From the NCBI GenBank assembly GCA_030428615.1, contig JAUIDN010000001.1, positions 248,001-312,000 on the forward strand: a DNA stretch of 64,000 nt, given 5' to 3'. The stretch is from Alphaproteobacteria bacterium (lineage in GTDB: Bacteria; Pseudomonadota; Alphaproteobacteria; Sphingomonadales; Emcibacteraceae). The notes beneath the pieces are model-generated. The model searched no databases. It had not been told where the DNA came from and saw only the letters and a program-made list of their open reading frames with translations. The position numbers and the translations under genes are program-made. Positions 9,316 through 17,221 of this stretch are shown in pieces (the first letter of the stretch is position 1; each line of letters begins with the position of its first letter).

Positions 9316-9929
9316 ATCGGATCGGCAACAATAATAAGCTTTTCTTCGTCAATGGCGCGCGTGATTGACAATTCTCCATACCATATTTTTGTTAAGTCGG
9401 ACAAAGACGCCGTAATATAGACATCGACATCAAATCCCAGATTCTGTGTGCAAACCTGTGCTTTACCATCACGAATATTTATATACTGCTTCTTAGCATC
9501 GGGTTCATCGCTAAAATTAAATTGAATGACCATATCACAGGCAGGAAGTTCATCCACGTCAAGAGCGCCGGAGATATCCCGCATAAAGCCATATATTGTG
9601 TTTTGCTTATCGGTCATCCCATCGTTAGCATAACGCATTCCCCATTTTCCAAACTCCGTCAGCAATGGTCCCAATGCTTTTCCAGATGGTGTCAGATAAT
9701 ATTCATAACGGTTGGCTGACGCTCCCTTTTTACGCATTATAACACCATTATCTTCAAGCATTCTAAGGCGGTTTTTTAAAAGAGTCGGTGATATATTAGG
9801 GATAAATTTTTGAATTTCTGAATATTTGTGAGCGCCTAAAAACAATTCTCTGATGATTTGCAACGTCCACCGTTCGCAAAGAACTGTTGTCGCCATTGAT
9901 ACCGGGCACGCTTCGCCGTAATCAAACAT
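9240..9929 (-). CDS. HxlR-family transcriptional regulator with C-terminal SCP2-like domain
   Basis: Winged-helix DNA-binding protein of the HxlR family, 229 residues. The N-terminal domain (about 1-100) has the family pattern CPVSMATTVLCERWTLQIIR, including the near-terminal Cys9 that some HxlR proteins use for sensing. Next come the recognition segment ISPTLLKNRLRMLEDNGVI and the wing RYEYYLTPSGKAL. The rest (about 130-220, DVDVYITASLSDLTKIWYG) resembles a sterol-carrier/SCP2-like ligand pocket, an arrangement known for a subgroup of HxlR proteins. It diverges from cysK. A pair of direct repeats just upstream of its start is a likely operator. Confidence 0.88.
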   Translation of the reverse strand: MFDYGEACPVSMATTVLCERWTLQIIRELFLGAHKYSEIQKFIPNISPTLLKNRLRMLEDNGVIMRKKGASANRYEYYLTPSGKALGPLLTEFGKWGMRYANDGMTDKQNTIYGFMRDISGALDVDELPACDMVIQFNFSDEPDAKKQYINIRDGKAQVCTQNLGFDVDVYITASLSDLTKIWYGELSITRAIDEEKLIIVADPIYTGNLTKWLKISSFADGNPMFVAP

Positions 9930-9943
9930 AACATCTCTCCGCT

Positions 9944-9973
9944 TTACTACATTTTTTGTATCGAATTACTACA
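9944..9973. promoter_or_regulatory. Direct repeat TTACTACA x2, candidate HxlR operator
   Basis: The 8-mer TTACTACA occurs at 9944-9951 and again at 9966-9973, 22 bp apart, which puts both copies on the same face of the helix. They lie 15-45 bp upstream of the HxlR-family start (9929), in the region shared with cysK. HxlR proteins are known to bind tandem short direct repeats, so autoregulation, and perhaps control of cysK, is a reasonable inference. Binding is not shown by sequence alone. Confidence 0.4.
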
Positions 9974-10049
9974 ATTCCAAGACTTAAATAAAATACAGCA
10001 TCCTCATAAGATTGCAATTACCACGTCAAACCAAATTGAGGAAAACAAA

Positions 10050-11012
10050 ATGATTTACGAAAATATAACTGAAACAATTGGTAAAACACCTATTGTAAAA
10101 CTTACCCGAGTAGCACCAAAGGGTGTTAATATTTATGTAAAATTGGAAAACATGAATCCTGGCGGTTCTGTAAAAGACCGTCTGGCACGTTCCATAATCG
10201 AAGACGCTGAAAAATCAGGCGCCCTAAAGCCAGGACAAACGGTTATTGAGGCCACATCCGGGAACACCGGTATTGCTCTCGCGATGGTATGCGCTGCCAA
10301 GGGATATCCCTTTGTTGCTACGATGGTCGAAACTTTTTCGATTGAAAGACGAAAAATTATGCGCGCCCTTGGTGCTAAAGTCATTCTGACGCCCGGTTCT
10401 GAAAAAGCGAGCGGTATGGTTAAACGCGCGGAACAACTTGCAAAAGACAATGGCTGGTTTTTGGCCCGTCAATTTGAAAACCCCGCAAACCCACAAGCGC
10501 ACAGAGAAACCACCGCGCCAGAAATTCTTGATGACTTTGAAGGTCGCCCTCTTGATTTTGTTGTATGTGGCTGGGGTTCAGGCGGCACCATTACCGGACT
10601 TGGGGAAGCGATAAAAGCGGTTCGTCCCTCTGTGAGTATCGTCGCCTTTGAACCAGTGCATTCGCAGCTATTAAAAGGAAAAGAATGGTCACCCCACAAA
10701 ATTCAAGGCGTTGGACCAAACTTTATGCCAGATGTTCTTAACCCCGATGTCGTTGACATAATTGAACCTGTCACAGATGAAGAAGCCAAAGAAATGGCTA
10801 TACGCCTTTCAGCTGAAGAAGGCATTTTCGTTGGTCTTTCTGCGGGTGCTGCTGTAGCCGCTGCCATCAAAACAGCGGAAAAAACCGATAGCCCCAATAC
10901 AACACTCCTTGCAATTCTCCCTGATACAGGAGAGCGCTATCTTTCAACATATCTTTTCGAAGATTTAAATGACGGTACAGACGAAGGAATTTTAACCATT
11001 GCTGCCGAATAA
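10050..11012 (+). CDS. cysK: Cysteine synthase A (O-acetylserine sulfhydrylase)
   Basis: PLP enzyme that makes L-cysteine from O-acetylserine and sulfide in the cytosol. The 320 residues include the PLP lysine K42 in NPGGSVKDR, the substrate loop TSGNTGIALA, the phosphate-binding GSGGTITG, and the C-terminal LSAGAAVAAA loop. A ribosome site (GAGGA) lies about 8 nt before ATG 10050. It abuts the convergent mltG stop with only 1 bp between. Its position inside the otherwise conserved fab/yicC region suggests it arrived with its neighbours (HxlR, SDR). CysK and CysM are close; length and motif spelling favour CysK. Confidence 0.93.
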   Translation: MIYENITETIGKTPIVKLTRVAPKGVNIYVKLENMNPGGSVKDRLARSIIEDAEKSGALKPGQTVIEATSGNTGIALAMVCAAKGYPFVATMVETFSIERRKIMRALGAKVILTPGSEKASGMVKRAEQLAKDNGWFLARQFENPANPQAHRETTAPEILDDFEGRPLDFVVCGWGSGGTITGLGEAIKAVRPSVSIVAFEPVHSQLLKGKEWSPHKIQGVGPNFMPDVLNPDVVDIIEPVTDEEAKEMAIRLSAEEGIFVGLSAGAAVAAAIKTAEKTDSPNTTLLAILPDTGERYLSTYLFEDLNDGTDEGILTIAAE

Positions 11013-11013
11013 T

Positions 11014-11994
11014 TCAATTGGTTGCCGCCTCTATTTTACGCCAATTGGCCACGTTTTTCAGATGCTCTTCCAGAGTTTTTGCAAAAACGTGGCCACCCGT
11101 TCCATCTGCAACAAAGTAAAGATCATCAGTCTGCATTGGATCCAGTACCGCTTCTATGGATGCGCGGCCAGGATGCGCAATCGCCGTTGGCGGTAAGCCA
11201 TCATTTTGATAGGTATTATAAGGATTATTTTTGTCATCAATTTCGCTGCGCCGTAAACCACGGTCGAGAAATCCCTTACGGTCAATACCATAAATGATAG
11301 TGGGATCAGATTGAAGCCTCATGCCACGCTTCAGGCGATTAACAAAAACACCGGCGATATGCGGCCTTTCCTGGGGCAATGCCGTTTCCCTTTCAACGAT
11401 AGAAGCCAGTATAATAGCTTCCTCCTTGGTTTTAATTGGAAGATCCGGCTGTCTTTGGTCCCACAAACTATCTACGAGCGCAATGTGATCGCGTGTCATG
11501 CGCGAAATAAGTTCTTCCCTGCTCGTGCCCAAAGTATATTTGTATGTTTCCGGAAGGAGGCTTCCTTCGGGTGGCAATGCCTCAATATCACCCTCCAACC
11601 TGAATAACTCACATAAATATTCAACAATTTGATAGCTGGTCCAACCTTCCGGAATTGTCAGACTGTGTTGAATAACCTCACCTTTAACCAAAATTTCCAT
11701 AATCCCCTGCATTGATAAATTCGCAGGGATCAGAAACTCACCGGCTTTCAGGTTTCTTTCCTGACCTTCTATCATTACACCCAACCTGAATATATCTCGA
11801 TTTGATATCAGACCCTGTTCATTTAGAAGACGTGCAGTGCGGATAAGACCCTGTCCCGGCGGGACAAGAAATACCGTTTCCTTCGCAACATCATTTGGCT
11901 CATGGAATGCGCGGTAGCCCAGAAATGCAAACAGCGCCATAAAAATGACGCTGCCAGCAATTAATAAAATAATATATTTTCTTATCCCGTGCAT
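11014..11994 (-). CDS. mltG: Endolytic murein transglycosylase MltG
   Basis: Inner-membrane lytic transglycosylase that cuts nascent glycan strands and so sets peptidoglycan strand length. The 326 residues have one N-terminal membrane helix (about 7-27, IILLIAGSVIFMALFAFLGY), a LysM-like segment, and the YceG catalytic domain. That domain contains the active-site Glu in ASIVERETALPQERP and the conserved stretches LQSDPTIIYG, NPYNTY and PGRASIEAVL. It starts 6 bp after the fabF stop, so it is the last gene of the leftward fatty-acid operon, as in many alphaproteobacteria. Confidence 0.95.
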   Translation of the reverse strand: MHGIRKYIILLIAGSVIFMALFAFLGYRAFHEPNDVAKETVFLVPPGQGLIRTARLLNEQGLISNRDIFRLGVMIEGQERNLKAGEFLIPANLSMQGIMEILVKGEVIQHSLTIPEGWTSYQIVEYLCELFRLEGDIEALPPEGSLLPETYKYTLGTSREELISRMTRDHIALVDSLWDQRQPDLPIKTKEEAIILASIVERETALPQERPHIAGVFVNRLKRGMRLQSDPTIIYGIDRKGFLDRGLRRSEIDDKNNPYNTYQNDGLPPTAIAHPGRASIEAVLDPMQTDDLYFVADGTGGHVFAKTLEEHLKNVANWRKIEAATN

Positions 11995-12000
11995 CGGGCG

Positions 12001-13266
12001 TCAGGCCCGCTTGATTATAATCGACGCATTTGTACCGCCAAATCCGAAACTGTTTGATAAAACGGCATTGATACCACTTTTCTGCTGTGCTTCATGCGGC
12101 ACCAGATTGATACCATCAATCCCATCTGACGGATTATCCAGATTAAGCGTCGGGGGAAGTTCGCCGCGGTTCATTGCAAGCACGCTGAATATCGCTTCAA
12201 CCGCTCCAGCAGCACCAAGTAAATGACCAATCGCCGACTTGGTCGATGACATGGCAATTGATCCCGCTGCATCTCCAAACAGCCGCTTAACGGCACTAAA
12301 TTCGATTTCATCACCAAGCGGGGTGGATGTACCGTGCGCATTGACATAGCCGATATCACCTGGGCTCATACCGGCACGTTTCAAAGCTGCCTGCATTGCG
12401 CGGTAACCACCGCTTCCATCCGGTGAAGGTGCGGTTACGTGATACGCATCCCCGCTAAGGCCATATCCGACAACCTCGCCATAAATTTGTGCGCCGCGTT
12501 TCTTCGCATGCTCATATTCTTCAAGAACAACAATTCCGGCCCCTTCACCGATAACAAAGCCATCGCGATCGCGATCATAAGGACGCGAAGCCCGCTCCGG
12601 CGTATCATTGAAATGAGTACTCAGTGCTTTCGCCTGATTAAAACCTGCCACACCAACGCGGCAGATAGCCGCTTCCGCGCCGCCGGCAACCATGACGTCC
12701 GCATCATCCAGAGCAATAAGCCGCGCCGCATCACCAATTGCGTGAGTACCACTGGCACATGCGGTGACCACAGCATGATTTGGCCCCTTAAGTCCATGAC
12801 GAATTGACACATTTCCGGAAACGAGATTAATCAGGCAACGGGGAATGAAATGCGGACTTACGCGGCGAACACCGCGTTCATGCATATTAATGCTTTCATC
12901 CTGGATTCCGGGAAGACCGCCGATCCCCGCGCCGATCATTGCTCCGGCGCGCCACTGCTGTTCTTCGGTTTCCGCTTTGTAACCACTATCAGCCAAAGCC
13001 ATTTCTGCCGCAGCAATACCATAAAGGATAAAATCATCGACGCGCTTGCGTTCTTTGGGTGTCATCCAATCTTCGGCATTAAATGTGCCATCGGAACCAT
13101 CACCAAGCGGTACTTCACAGGCCACCTGCGCAGAAAGGCCTTCGGAATCAAATCGCGTGATTGGCCCGGCGCCGGATTGGCCGGCAATAAGCCGTTTCCA
13201 TGATTCTTCCACCCCGCAAGCCAGCGGTGTCACAAGTCCAAGTCCTGTTATAACAACTCGTCTCAT
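12001..13266 (-). CDS. fabF: 3-oxoacyl-[acyl-carrier-protein] synthase II
   Basis: Condensing enzyme that elongates acyl-ACP with malonyl-ACP in type II fatty acid synthesis. The 421 residues carry the catalytic triad of the family: the nucleophile Cys in VTACASGTHAIGDA, His in YVNAHGTSTPLGDE, and His in KSAIGHLLGAAGAVEA. The C-terminal SFGFGGTNASIIIKR is also standard. It follows acpP in the same direction, with a 145-bp gap that holds a long hairpin, and precedes mltG by 6 bp. Confidence 0.97.
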   Translation of the reverse strand: MRRVVITGLGLVTPLACGVEESWKRLIAGQSGAGPITRFDSEGLSAQVACEVPLGDGSDGTFNAEDWMTPKERKRVDDFILYGIAAAEMALADSGYKAETEEQQWRAGAMIGAGIGGLPGIQDESINMHERGVRRVSPHFIPRCLINLVSGNVSIRHGLKGPNHAVVTACASGTHAIGDAARLIALDDADVMVAGGAEAAICRVGVAGFNQAKALSTHFNDTPERASRPYDRDRDGFVIGEGAGIVVLEEYEHAKKRGAQIYGEVVGYGLSGDAYHVTAPSPDGSGGYRAMQAALKRAGMSPGDIGYVNAHGTSTPLGDEIEFSAVKRLFGDAAGSIAMSSTKSAIGHLLGAAGAVEAIFSVLAMNRGELPPTLNLDNPSDGIDGINLVPHEAQQKSGINAVLSNSFGFGGTNASIIIKRA

Positions 13267-13330
13267 TCTCTAAACCTTTTTATTTTTTAATTTATGGAAC
13301 TAGATGCTACCCAAATTCAGTAGACATAAC

Positions 13331-13385
13331 AAGACCGCGAACATCATTTTATCTAAATTTCATAGATAATGCGATTCGCGGTCTT
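13331..13385 (-). terminator. Long hairpin between acpP and fabF
   Basis: An 11-bp perfect inverted repeat (AAGACCGCGAA at 13331-13341 with TTCGCGGTCTT at 13375-13385) encloses a further partial stem (TTATCT/AGATAA). It lies just after the acpP stop in the leftward transcript and before fabF. No strong U-run follows it in that direction, so a partial terminator or RNA-stabilising element is more likely than full termination. Such an element would explain how acpP can be made in large excess over fabF. The structure is seen directly; the role is inferred. Confidence 0.55.
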
Positions 13386-13411
13386 AAAATCGTCAGAGCA
13401 GAACTCTGCTA

Positions 13412-13645
13412 TTAGCCATTGGCTTCGATGAATGCAATAGCGTCTTGAACAGTAAGAATTTTTTCGGCAGCATCGTCAGGAATTTCGCAGCCGAATTCTT
13501 CTTCAAATGCCATTACCAGCTCAACAGTATCAAGGCTATCTGCGCCAAGATCGTCAATAAAGCTTGCAGAATCAGTCACTTTATCCTCGTCAACACCAAG
13601 GTGTTCCACAACGATATTTTTAACGCGTTCAGCTACATTGCTCAT
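13412..13645 (-). CDS. acpP: Acyl carrier protein
   Basis: Small acidic carrier that holds growing acyl chains on a phosphopantetheine arm. The 77-residue four-helix protein has the modification site [19 protein letters not shown], where the Ser of DSLD is the attachment residue. The reading [18 protein letters not shown] from ATG 13645 has AAGGAAT just upstream. It lies between fabG and fabF, as usual. Hairpins on both sides suggest it is expressed at its own level within the operon. Confidence 0.97.
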   Translation of the reverse strand: MSNVAERVKNIVVEHLGVDEDKVTDSASFIDDLGADSLDTVELVMAFEEEFGCEIPDDAAEKILTVQDAIAFIEANG

Positions 13646-13664
13646 TTCATATTCCTTAAATTAA

Positions 13665-13757
13665 GGGCTTCCATCAAAGCCTATGTTAAACATTCGTAAT
13701 TACTCTTAAAGTGAGTTTGGGGCTTCCTAACACAATTAAACTTAAAATGCAAAGCCC
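13665..13757 (-). promoter_or_regulatory. Alternating GGGCTT/AAGCCC segments ahead of acpP
   Basis: GGGCTTCC is present at 13665-13672 and again at 13720-13727 on the plus strand, and AAGCCC at 13752-13757 is complementary to the core of either copy. In the leftward fabG-acpP transcript the first element could pair with either of two downstream copies, giving two exclusive hairpins. The paired cores are only 6-8 nt, so this may be chance. Confidence 0.2.
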
Positions 13758-14494
13758 TAAATCATCGCCATACCACCATTTATATGCAAAGTCTGTCCGG
13801 TGACATAGGCCGCTTCATCACTGGCAAGGTATAAAACGCCTGCGGCAACCTCATCCCCCCTGCCCAACCGTCCTGCCGGTACATTGGCAAGAAGTGATGA
13901 TTTCTGATCTTCGGTCAGATCATCAGTCATTGGGCTCTCTATAAAACCAGGCGCGATACAGTTAACGGTAATATTTCTTGAGGCAAGTTCATGGGCGAAG
14001 CTTTTTGACATGCCAATCATACCCGCCTTCGACGCTGCATAATTGACCTGACCGGGGTTTCCCGTCACCCCAACGATAGAGGTTATATTGATGATCCGGC
14101 CTGATCTGTTTTTCATCATCCCGCGCATGACCCCCTGAGTCAATTTAAAAGCGGCTTTAAGATTAACCTGCATGACATCATCCCAGTCTTCGTCCTTTAG
14201 ACGCATGGAAATATTGTCCCGGGTAATACCGGCGTTATTGACCAGAATATCAACTGCCCCCATGGCATCTGTAGCAGCTTTGGGAAGGGCGGCGACACTG
14301 TCCGGGTCAGAAAGGTTTGCTGGAACGACAAAAGCACCATCCCCCAGTTCCGCCGCCAATTTCTTCAAGGGGTCTTCGCGGGTGCCGGAAAGCGCCACTT
14401 TTGCGCCCGCCGCGTGAAGCGCTTTTGCAATCGCACTTCCAAGTCCACCGGACGCTCCCGTGACAAGCGCGCATTTTCCCGTTAAATCAAACAT
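13757..14494 (-). CDS. fabG: 3-oxoacyl-[acyl-carrier-protein] reductase
   Basis: NADPH-dependent reduction of 3-oxoacyl-ACP, the first reductive step of each elongation cycle. The 245-residue SDR has TGASGGLGSAIA (about 13-24), NNAGITRDN, the catalytic ITSIVGVTGNPGQVNYAASK region with Ser, Tyr and Lys, and the C-terminal TGQTLHINGGMAMI typical of FabG. This separates it from the other SDRs in the window. It sits 22 bp after fabD and 111 bp before acpP in the leftward fab operon. Confidence 0.96.
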   Translation of the reverse strand: MFDLTGKCALVTGASGGLGSAIAKALHAAGAKVALSGTREDPLKKLAAELGDGAFVVPANLSDPDSVAALPKAATDAMGAVDILVNNAGITRDNISMRLKDEDWDDVMQVNLKAAFKLTQGVMRGMMKNRSGRIINITSIVGVTGNPGQVNYAASKAGMIGMSKSFAHELASRNITVNCIAPGFIESPMTDDLTEDQKSSLLANVPAGRLGRGDEVAAGVLYLASDEAAYVTGQTLHINGGMAMI

Positions 14495-14516
14495 TTATGA
14501 TATTCTCCAACTATTC

Positions 14517-15461
14517 TTATTTTAATTCTTCAGCAAACGCATCGATGTCCGCCATCGTTTGCAGGCTTTTTCCTGTGATCTCGCGGTCAATCCTGCGGAC
14601 AAGCCCGCTAAGAACTTTACCCGTTCCCGCCTCTACAAGTTCCGTGACACCAATTGCACCCATTTTGAGAATACTCTCTCGCCACCGCACACGCCCGGTG
14701 ATTTGTTCAACAAGCAATTCCCTTAGTCTATCCGGTTCTGTTTCCGGCGCCGCGCTCACGTTGGTTATGACCGGAACTGATGGCGCCTTGAAGGTAGCGT
14801 CCGCGAGCGCCGCCGCCATTTCATCGGCAGCTGGCTGCATCAAAGGGCAATGGAATGGGGCACTAACGGGAAGCGGAATGGCCCTTTTTATCCCCCGATC
14901 CTTAGCAATTTCAATGGCGCGCTCCACGGCTCCCTTATGCCCGCTTATAACCACCTGACCATCAGCATTATCATTGGCGGCTGTACAAATCTCCCCTTGT
15001 GACGCTTCGGCGGCAATTTCTTCAATCACGGAAAAATCGGCCCCCATTATTGCAGCCATTGCACCAACACCAACTGGGACGGCGCGCTGCATCGCCTCAC
15101 CCCGAAGTTTTAATAGTTTCGCCGTGTCAGAAAGATTTAACGTCCCTGCCGCGGCAAGTGCCGAATATTCACCCAGCGAATGACCCGCCAAATAATCAGC
15201 AACTTCGGAAATTTTTATACCAAAATCATTTTCCAAAACCCGGACGACCGCAATGCTCGATGCCATCAGTGCGGGCTGCGCGTTAAAGGTTAAAGTGAGT
15301 TCCTCAATAGGGCCATCAAACATCAGTCTGGACAGGTTTTGATCAAGAGCATCATCTACTTCCTGAAATACTTCCCTTGCGGCTTTTGAACTGTCGCCTA
15401 ATTCCTTACCCATTCCAACCGCTTGGCTGCCCTGGCCGGGGAATACAAATGCTCTTGTCAT
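14517..15461 (-). CDS. fabD: Malonyl-CoA:ACP transacylase
   Basis: Transfers malonyl from CoA to ACP, supplying the extender unit for FabF. The 314 residues begin with the family signature TRAFVFPGQGSQAVGMG. The nucleophile Ser is in the GHSLGEYSALAAAG elbow (about residue 95), the acyl-binding Arg in KLRGEAMQ, and the catalytic His in SAPFHCPLM. It is the first gene of the leftward fab operon. AAGGA lies about 10 nt before ATG 15461 and a good promoter lies 40-65 bp upstream. Confidence 0.96.
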   Translation of the reverse strand: MTRAFVFPGQGSQAVGMGKELGDSSKAAREVFQEVDDALDQNLSRLMFDGPIEELTLTFNAQPALMASSIAVVRVLENDFGIKISEVADYLAGHSLGEYSALAAAGTLNLSDTAKLLKLRGEAMQRAVPVGVGAMAAIMGADFSVIEEIAAEASQGEICTAANDNADGQVVISGHKGAVERAIEIAKDRGIKRAIPLPVSAPFHCPLMQPAADEMAAALADATFKAPSVPVITNVSAAPETEPDRLRELLVEQITGRVRWRESILKMGAIGVTELVEAGTGKVLSGLVRRIDREITGKSLQTMADIDAFAEELK

Positions 15462-15498
15462 ATGAAAAAAATCCTTAAAATTTTGGCTTTCCTTACAA

Positions 15499-15526
15499 CT
15501 CTTATCAAATGGGGAATAACTGTCAA
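15499..15526 (-). promoter_or_regulatory. Sigma-70-type promoter for fabD operon
   Basis: On the minus strand TTGACA (15526-15521) is followed after 16 bp by TAAGAG (15504-15499). This lies about 38 bp upstream of the fabD start. The -35 is a perfect consensus and the -10 is weaker. The position and the divergent rpsF promoter about 80 bp away make it the likely driver of fabD-fabG-acpP-fabF-mltG. Confidence 0.55.
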
Positions 15527-15580
15527 GAAAAGTTCAGTTTTAAATAAACCGAAGAAGCAATAAAATATTAGACAACCCCC

Positions 15581-15608
15581 TTGCGTTCCTTAGGGTTTCA
15601 TGTATATT
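15581..15608 (+). promoter_or_regulatory. Promoter for rpsF-rpsR-rplI
   Basis: TTGCGT (15581-15586) and TATATT (15603-15608) are 16 bp apart on the plus strand. Transcription from here would give a leader of roughly 110 nt before rpsF. TTGCG-type -35 elements with TATATT-like -10 elements are common for alphaproteobacterial housekeeping promoters. Confidence 0.5.
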
Positions 15609-15654
15609 GCGCCCTTCTCGTCAGGGTTTCAGGTTTCTGATGCTTTGCGGGAAG

Positions 15655-15703
15655 GTCGGTTAATTTTATAATGTGGCTTTTTGATATTCGATGCCACCCC
15701 GAC
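15655..15703 (+). promoter_or_regulatory. Candidate S6:S18-binding leader RNA of rpsF
   Basis: Just upstream of rpsF the transcript can form a nested hairpin. The outer stem is GTCGG (15655-15659) with CCGAC (15699-15703). The inner stem is GTGGC (15673-15677) with GCCAC (15693-15697), with an asymmetric bulge on the 5' side. A CC/CCG-containing junction beside the inner stem resembles the known rpsF leader element, where the S6:S18 dimer represses its own mRNA in several bacterial phyla. The ribosome site AAAGGAAA follows at 15713-15720. The fold is my hand pairing. Confidence 0.5.
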
Positions 15704-15727
15704 ATATAAACAAAAGGAAATTGCTAA

Positions 15728-16132
15728 ATGTCTTTATATGAATACACATATATCGCTAGGCAGGATATCCAACCGCAACAGGTTGATGCGATTACAGATG
15801 AATTCGCCAAGATCGTTACTGATAATGGTGGAAAAATTGCCAAGACTGAGTCTTGGGGTCTTCGTACTCTTGCTTACCGAATTAAAAAATACAAAAAAGG
15901 TCACTATGTTCATTTGAATATTGATGCCCCTCACGCTGCGATCGCGGAACTTGAGCGTAATGCGCGTCTTCACGAAGACGTCATTCGTTATATGACAATT
16001 CGCGTTGATGAATTTGAAGAAGGCGATAGCGTCGTTCTTCGTTCTAGAGATCGTGACAGTCGCCCGCCCCGCGAAGATCGCGGATCACGTGACTTCACAT
16101 CTAAGTCAGATAAAACCGAGGAGGAAGAATAA
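15728..16132 (+). CDS. rpsF: 30S ribosomal protein S6
   Basis: Primary 30S component that binds 16S rRNA as a dimer with S18. The core (about residues 1-100) has the typical [14 protein letters not shown] start, the [23 protein letters not shown] segment, and [18 protein letters not shown]. The C-terminus (about 101-134) is a charged tail rich in Arg, Asp and Glu, as in many alphaproteobacterial S6 proteins. The TAA stop and the rpsR ATG share one base (16132), so translation is coupled. Confidence 0.97.
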   Translation: MSLYEYTYIARQDIQPQQVDAITDEFAKIVTDNGGKIAKTESWGLRTLAYRIKKYKKGHYVHLNIDAPHAAIAELERNARLHEDVIRYMTIRVDEFEEGDSVVLRSRDRDSRPPREDRGSRDFTSKSDKTEEEE

Positions 16133-16398
16133 TGAGCACAGATCGTCAATCATCAGGTGGAGGCGCAGGAGGCGCACGCCGTCCTTTTTTCCGTCGCCGC
16201 AAAACCTGCCCGTTTTCAGGAAGCCATGCACAAAAAATCGATTATAAAGACGTGCGTATGCTTTCCCGTTACGTGTCCGAGCGCGGAAAAATTGTCCCTA
16301 GCCGTATTACGGCCGTATCCGCTAAGAAACAACGCGAACTTGCGAAGGCCATTAAACGTGCCCGTAATCTCGCCTTGATTTCTTACGTTAATCAATAG
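16132..16398 (+). CDS. rpsR: 30S ribosomal protein S18
   Basis: Small basic 30S protein that pairs with S6 on the platform. The 88 residues include [34 protein letters not shown] and the signature [20 protein letters not shown]. The Gly/Ser-rich N-terminal lead is normal for alphaproteobacteria. It overlaps rpsF by one base and is followed by rplI after 10 bp with a GGAG ribosome site. Confidence 0.97.
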   Translation: MSTDRQSSGGGAGGARRPFFRRRKTCPFSGSHAQKIDYKDVRMLSRYVSERGKIVPSRITAVSAKKQRELAKAIKRARNLALISYVNQ

Positions 16399-16408
16399 GA
16401 GACGCATC

Positions 16409-17077
16409 ATGGAAATTATCTTACTTGAACGCGTCGCGAAACTTGGCCAGATCGGTGATGTAGTAAATGTGAAAAACGGCTATGCCCGTAACTTCCTTTT
16501 ACCGCAACGTAAGGCACTTCGCGCAACCAAAGCCAACATGGCAGTGTTTGAAGCACAGCGCAAGGAAATCGAAGCAAACAACCTTAAGGCCAAAAAAGAA
16601 GCAGAAGCCGTTGCCGCAAAAATGGATGACGTGTCCGTTGTTCTTATTCGCCAGGCCGGTGAAAGCGGCCAGCTTTTCGGTTCTGTTTCATCACGCGATA
16701 TTGCAGCAGCCCTTGAGGAAGCCGGTTATAAGGTTGATAAAAACCAGGTTATTCTTGACCGCGCCATTAAAATTCTTGGCCTTAACGACATCGCAGTTCG
16801 TCTTCACGCCGAAGTGGAAGTGATCGTAACAGTAAATGTTGCCCGCTCCGCTGAGGAAGCTGAAATTCAGGCAGCTGGCGGTGATGTTGATGCCAAAGAA
16901 GAGGAAGAAGAATTCGCAGTAGAAGATTACTTCGAAAAAGAAGAAGATGCGGAAGCAGCCGTTGCTGTGGAAGAAGAAGCGGTTGAAGAAGCTGCTGAAG
17001 CTGCTCCTGTTGAGGAGAACGCAACTGACGAGGAAGTCTCCGCGGAAGAAGAAGCAGAAGAAACAAAATCAGAATAA
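16409..17077 (+). CDS. rplI: 50S ribosomal protein L9 with long acidic C-terminal tail
   Basis: L9 binds 23S rRNA near the L1 stalk base and helps keep the reading frame. The N-terminal domain ([29 protein letters not shown]), the long connecting helix and the C-terminal domain (to about residue 150, [12 protein letters not shown]) are normal. The last 70 or so residues are an added tail made almost entirely of Glu, Asp, Ala and Val. L9 is usually about 150 residues; acidic extensions occur in some alphaproteobacteria, and this one is long. It is the last gene of the operon, with a strong terminator 26 bp after the stop. Confidence 0.95.
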   Translation: MEIILLERVAKLGQIGDVVNVKNGYARNFLLPQRKALRATKANMAVFEAQRKEIEANNLKAKKEAEAVAAKMDDVSVVLIRQAGESGQLFGSVSSRDIAAALEEAGYKVDKNQVILDRAIKILGLNDIAVRLHAEVEVIVTVNVARSAEEAEIQAAGGDVDAKEEEEEFAVEDYFEKEEDAEAAVAVEEEAVEEAAEAAPVEENATDEEVSAEEEAEETKSE

Positions 17078-17103
17078 ATTCTTTTTTGATTTGAGAATTA
17101 AGA

Positions 17104-17130
17104 AGGCGGGCCCGGTGCCCGCCTTTTTTA
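17104..17130 (+). terminator. Rho-independent terminator of rpsF-rpsR-rplI
   Basis: A 9-bp perfect GC-rich stem (AAGGCGGGC / GCCCGCCTT) with a 5-nt loop runs directly into a T6 tract ending at 17130. It lies 26 bp after the rplI stop. Confidence 0.92.
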
Positions 17131-17221
17131 TTACCTTTTTATATTCATTGCCAAATTTAAAAATTGAAATCCCTGACGATTGTTAGTAACTCTCAAACAT
17201 AAAAAATAACGGGAGATCGTG

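Noticed and set aside
10050-11012. Reading cysK as a cystathionine beta-synthase or CysM
   Set aside because: Length, the NPGGSVKDR and TSGNTG spelling, and lack of a CBS domain fit CysK best.
14497-14958. 153-codon open frame antisense to fabD
   Set aside because: Fully covered by conserved FabD coding sequence on the other strand; Ser/Ala-rich shadow product.
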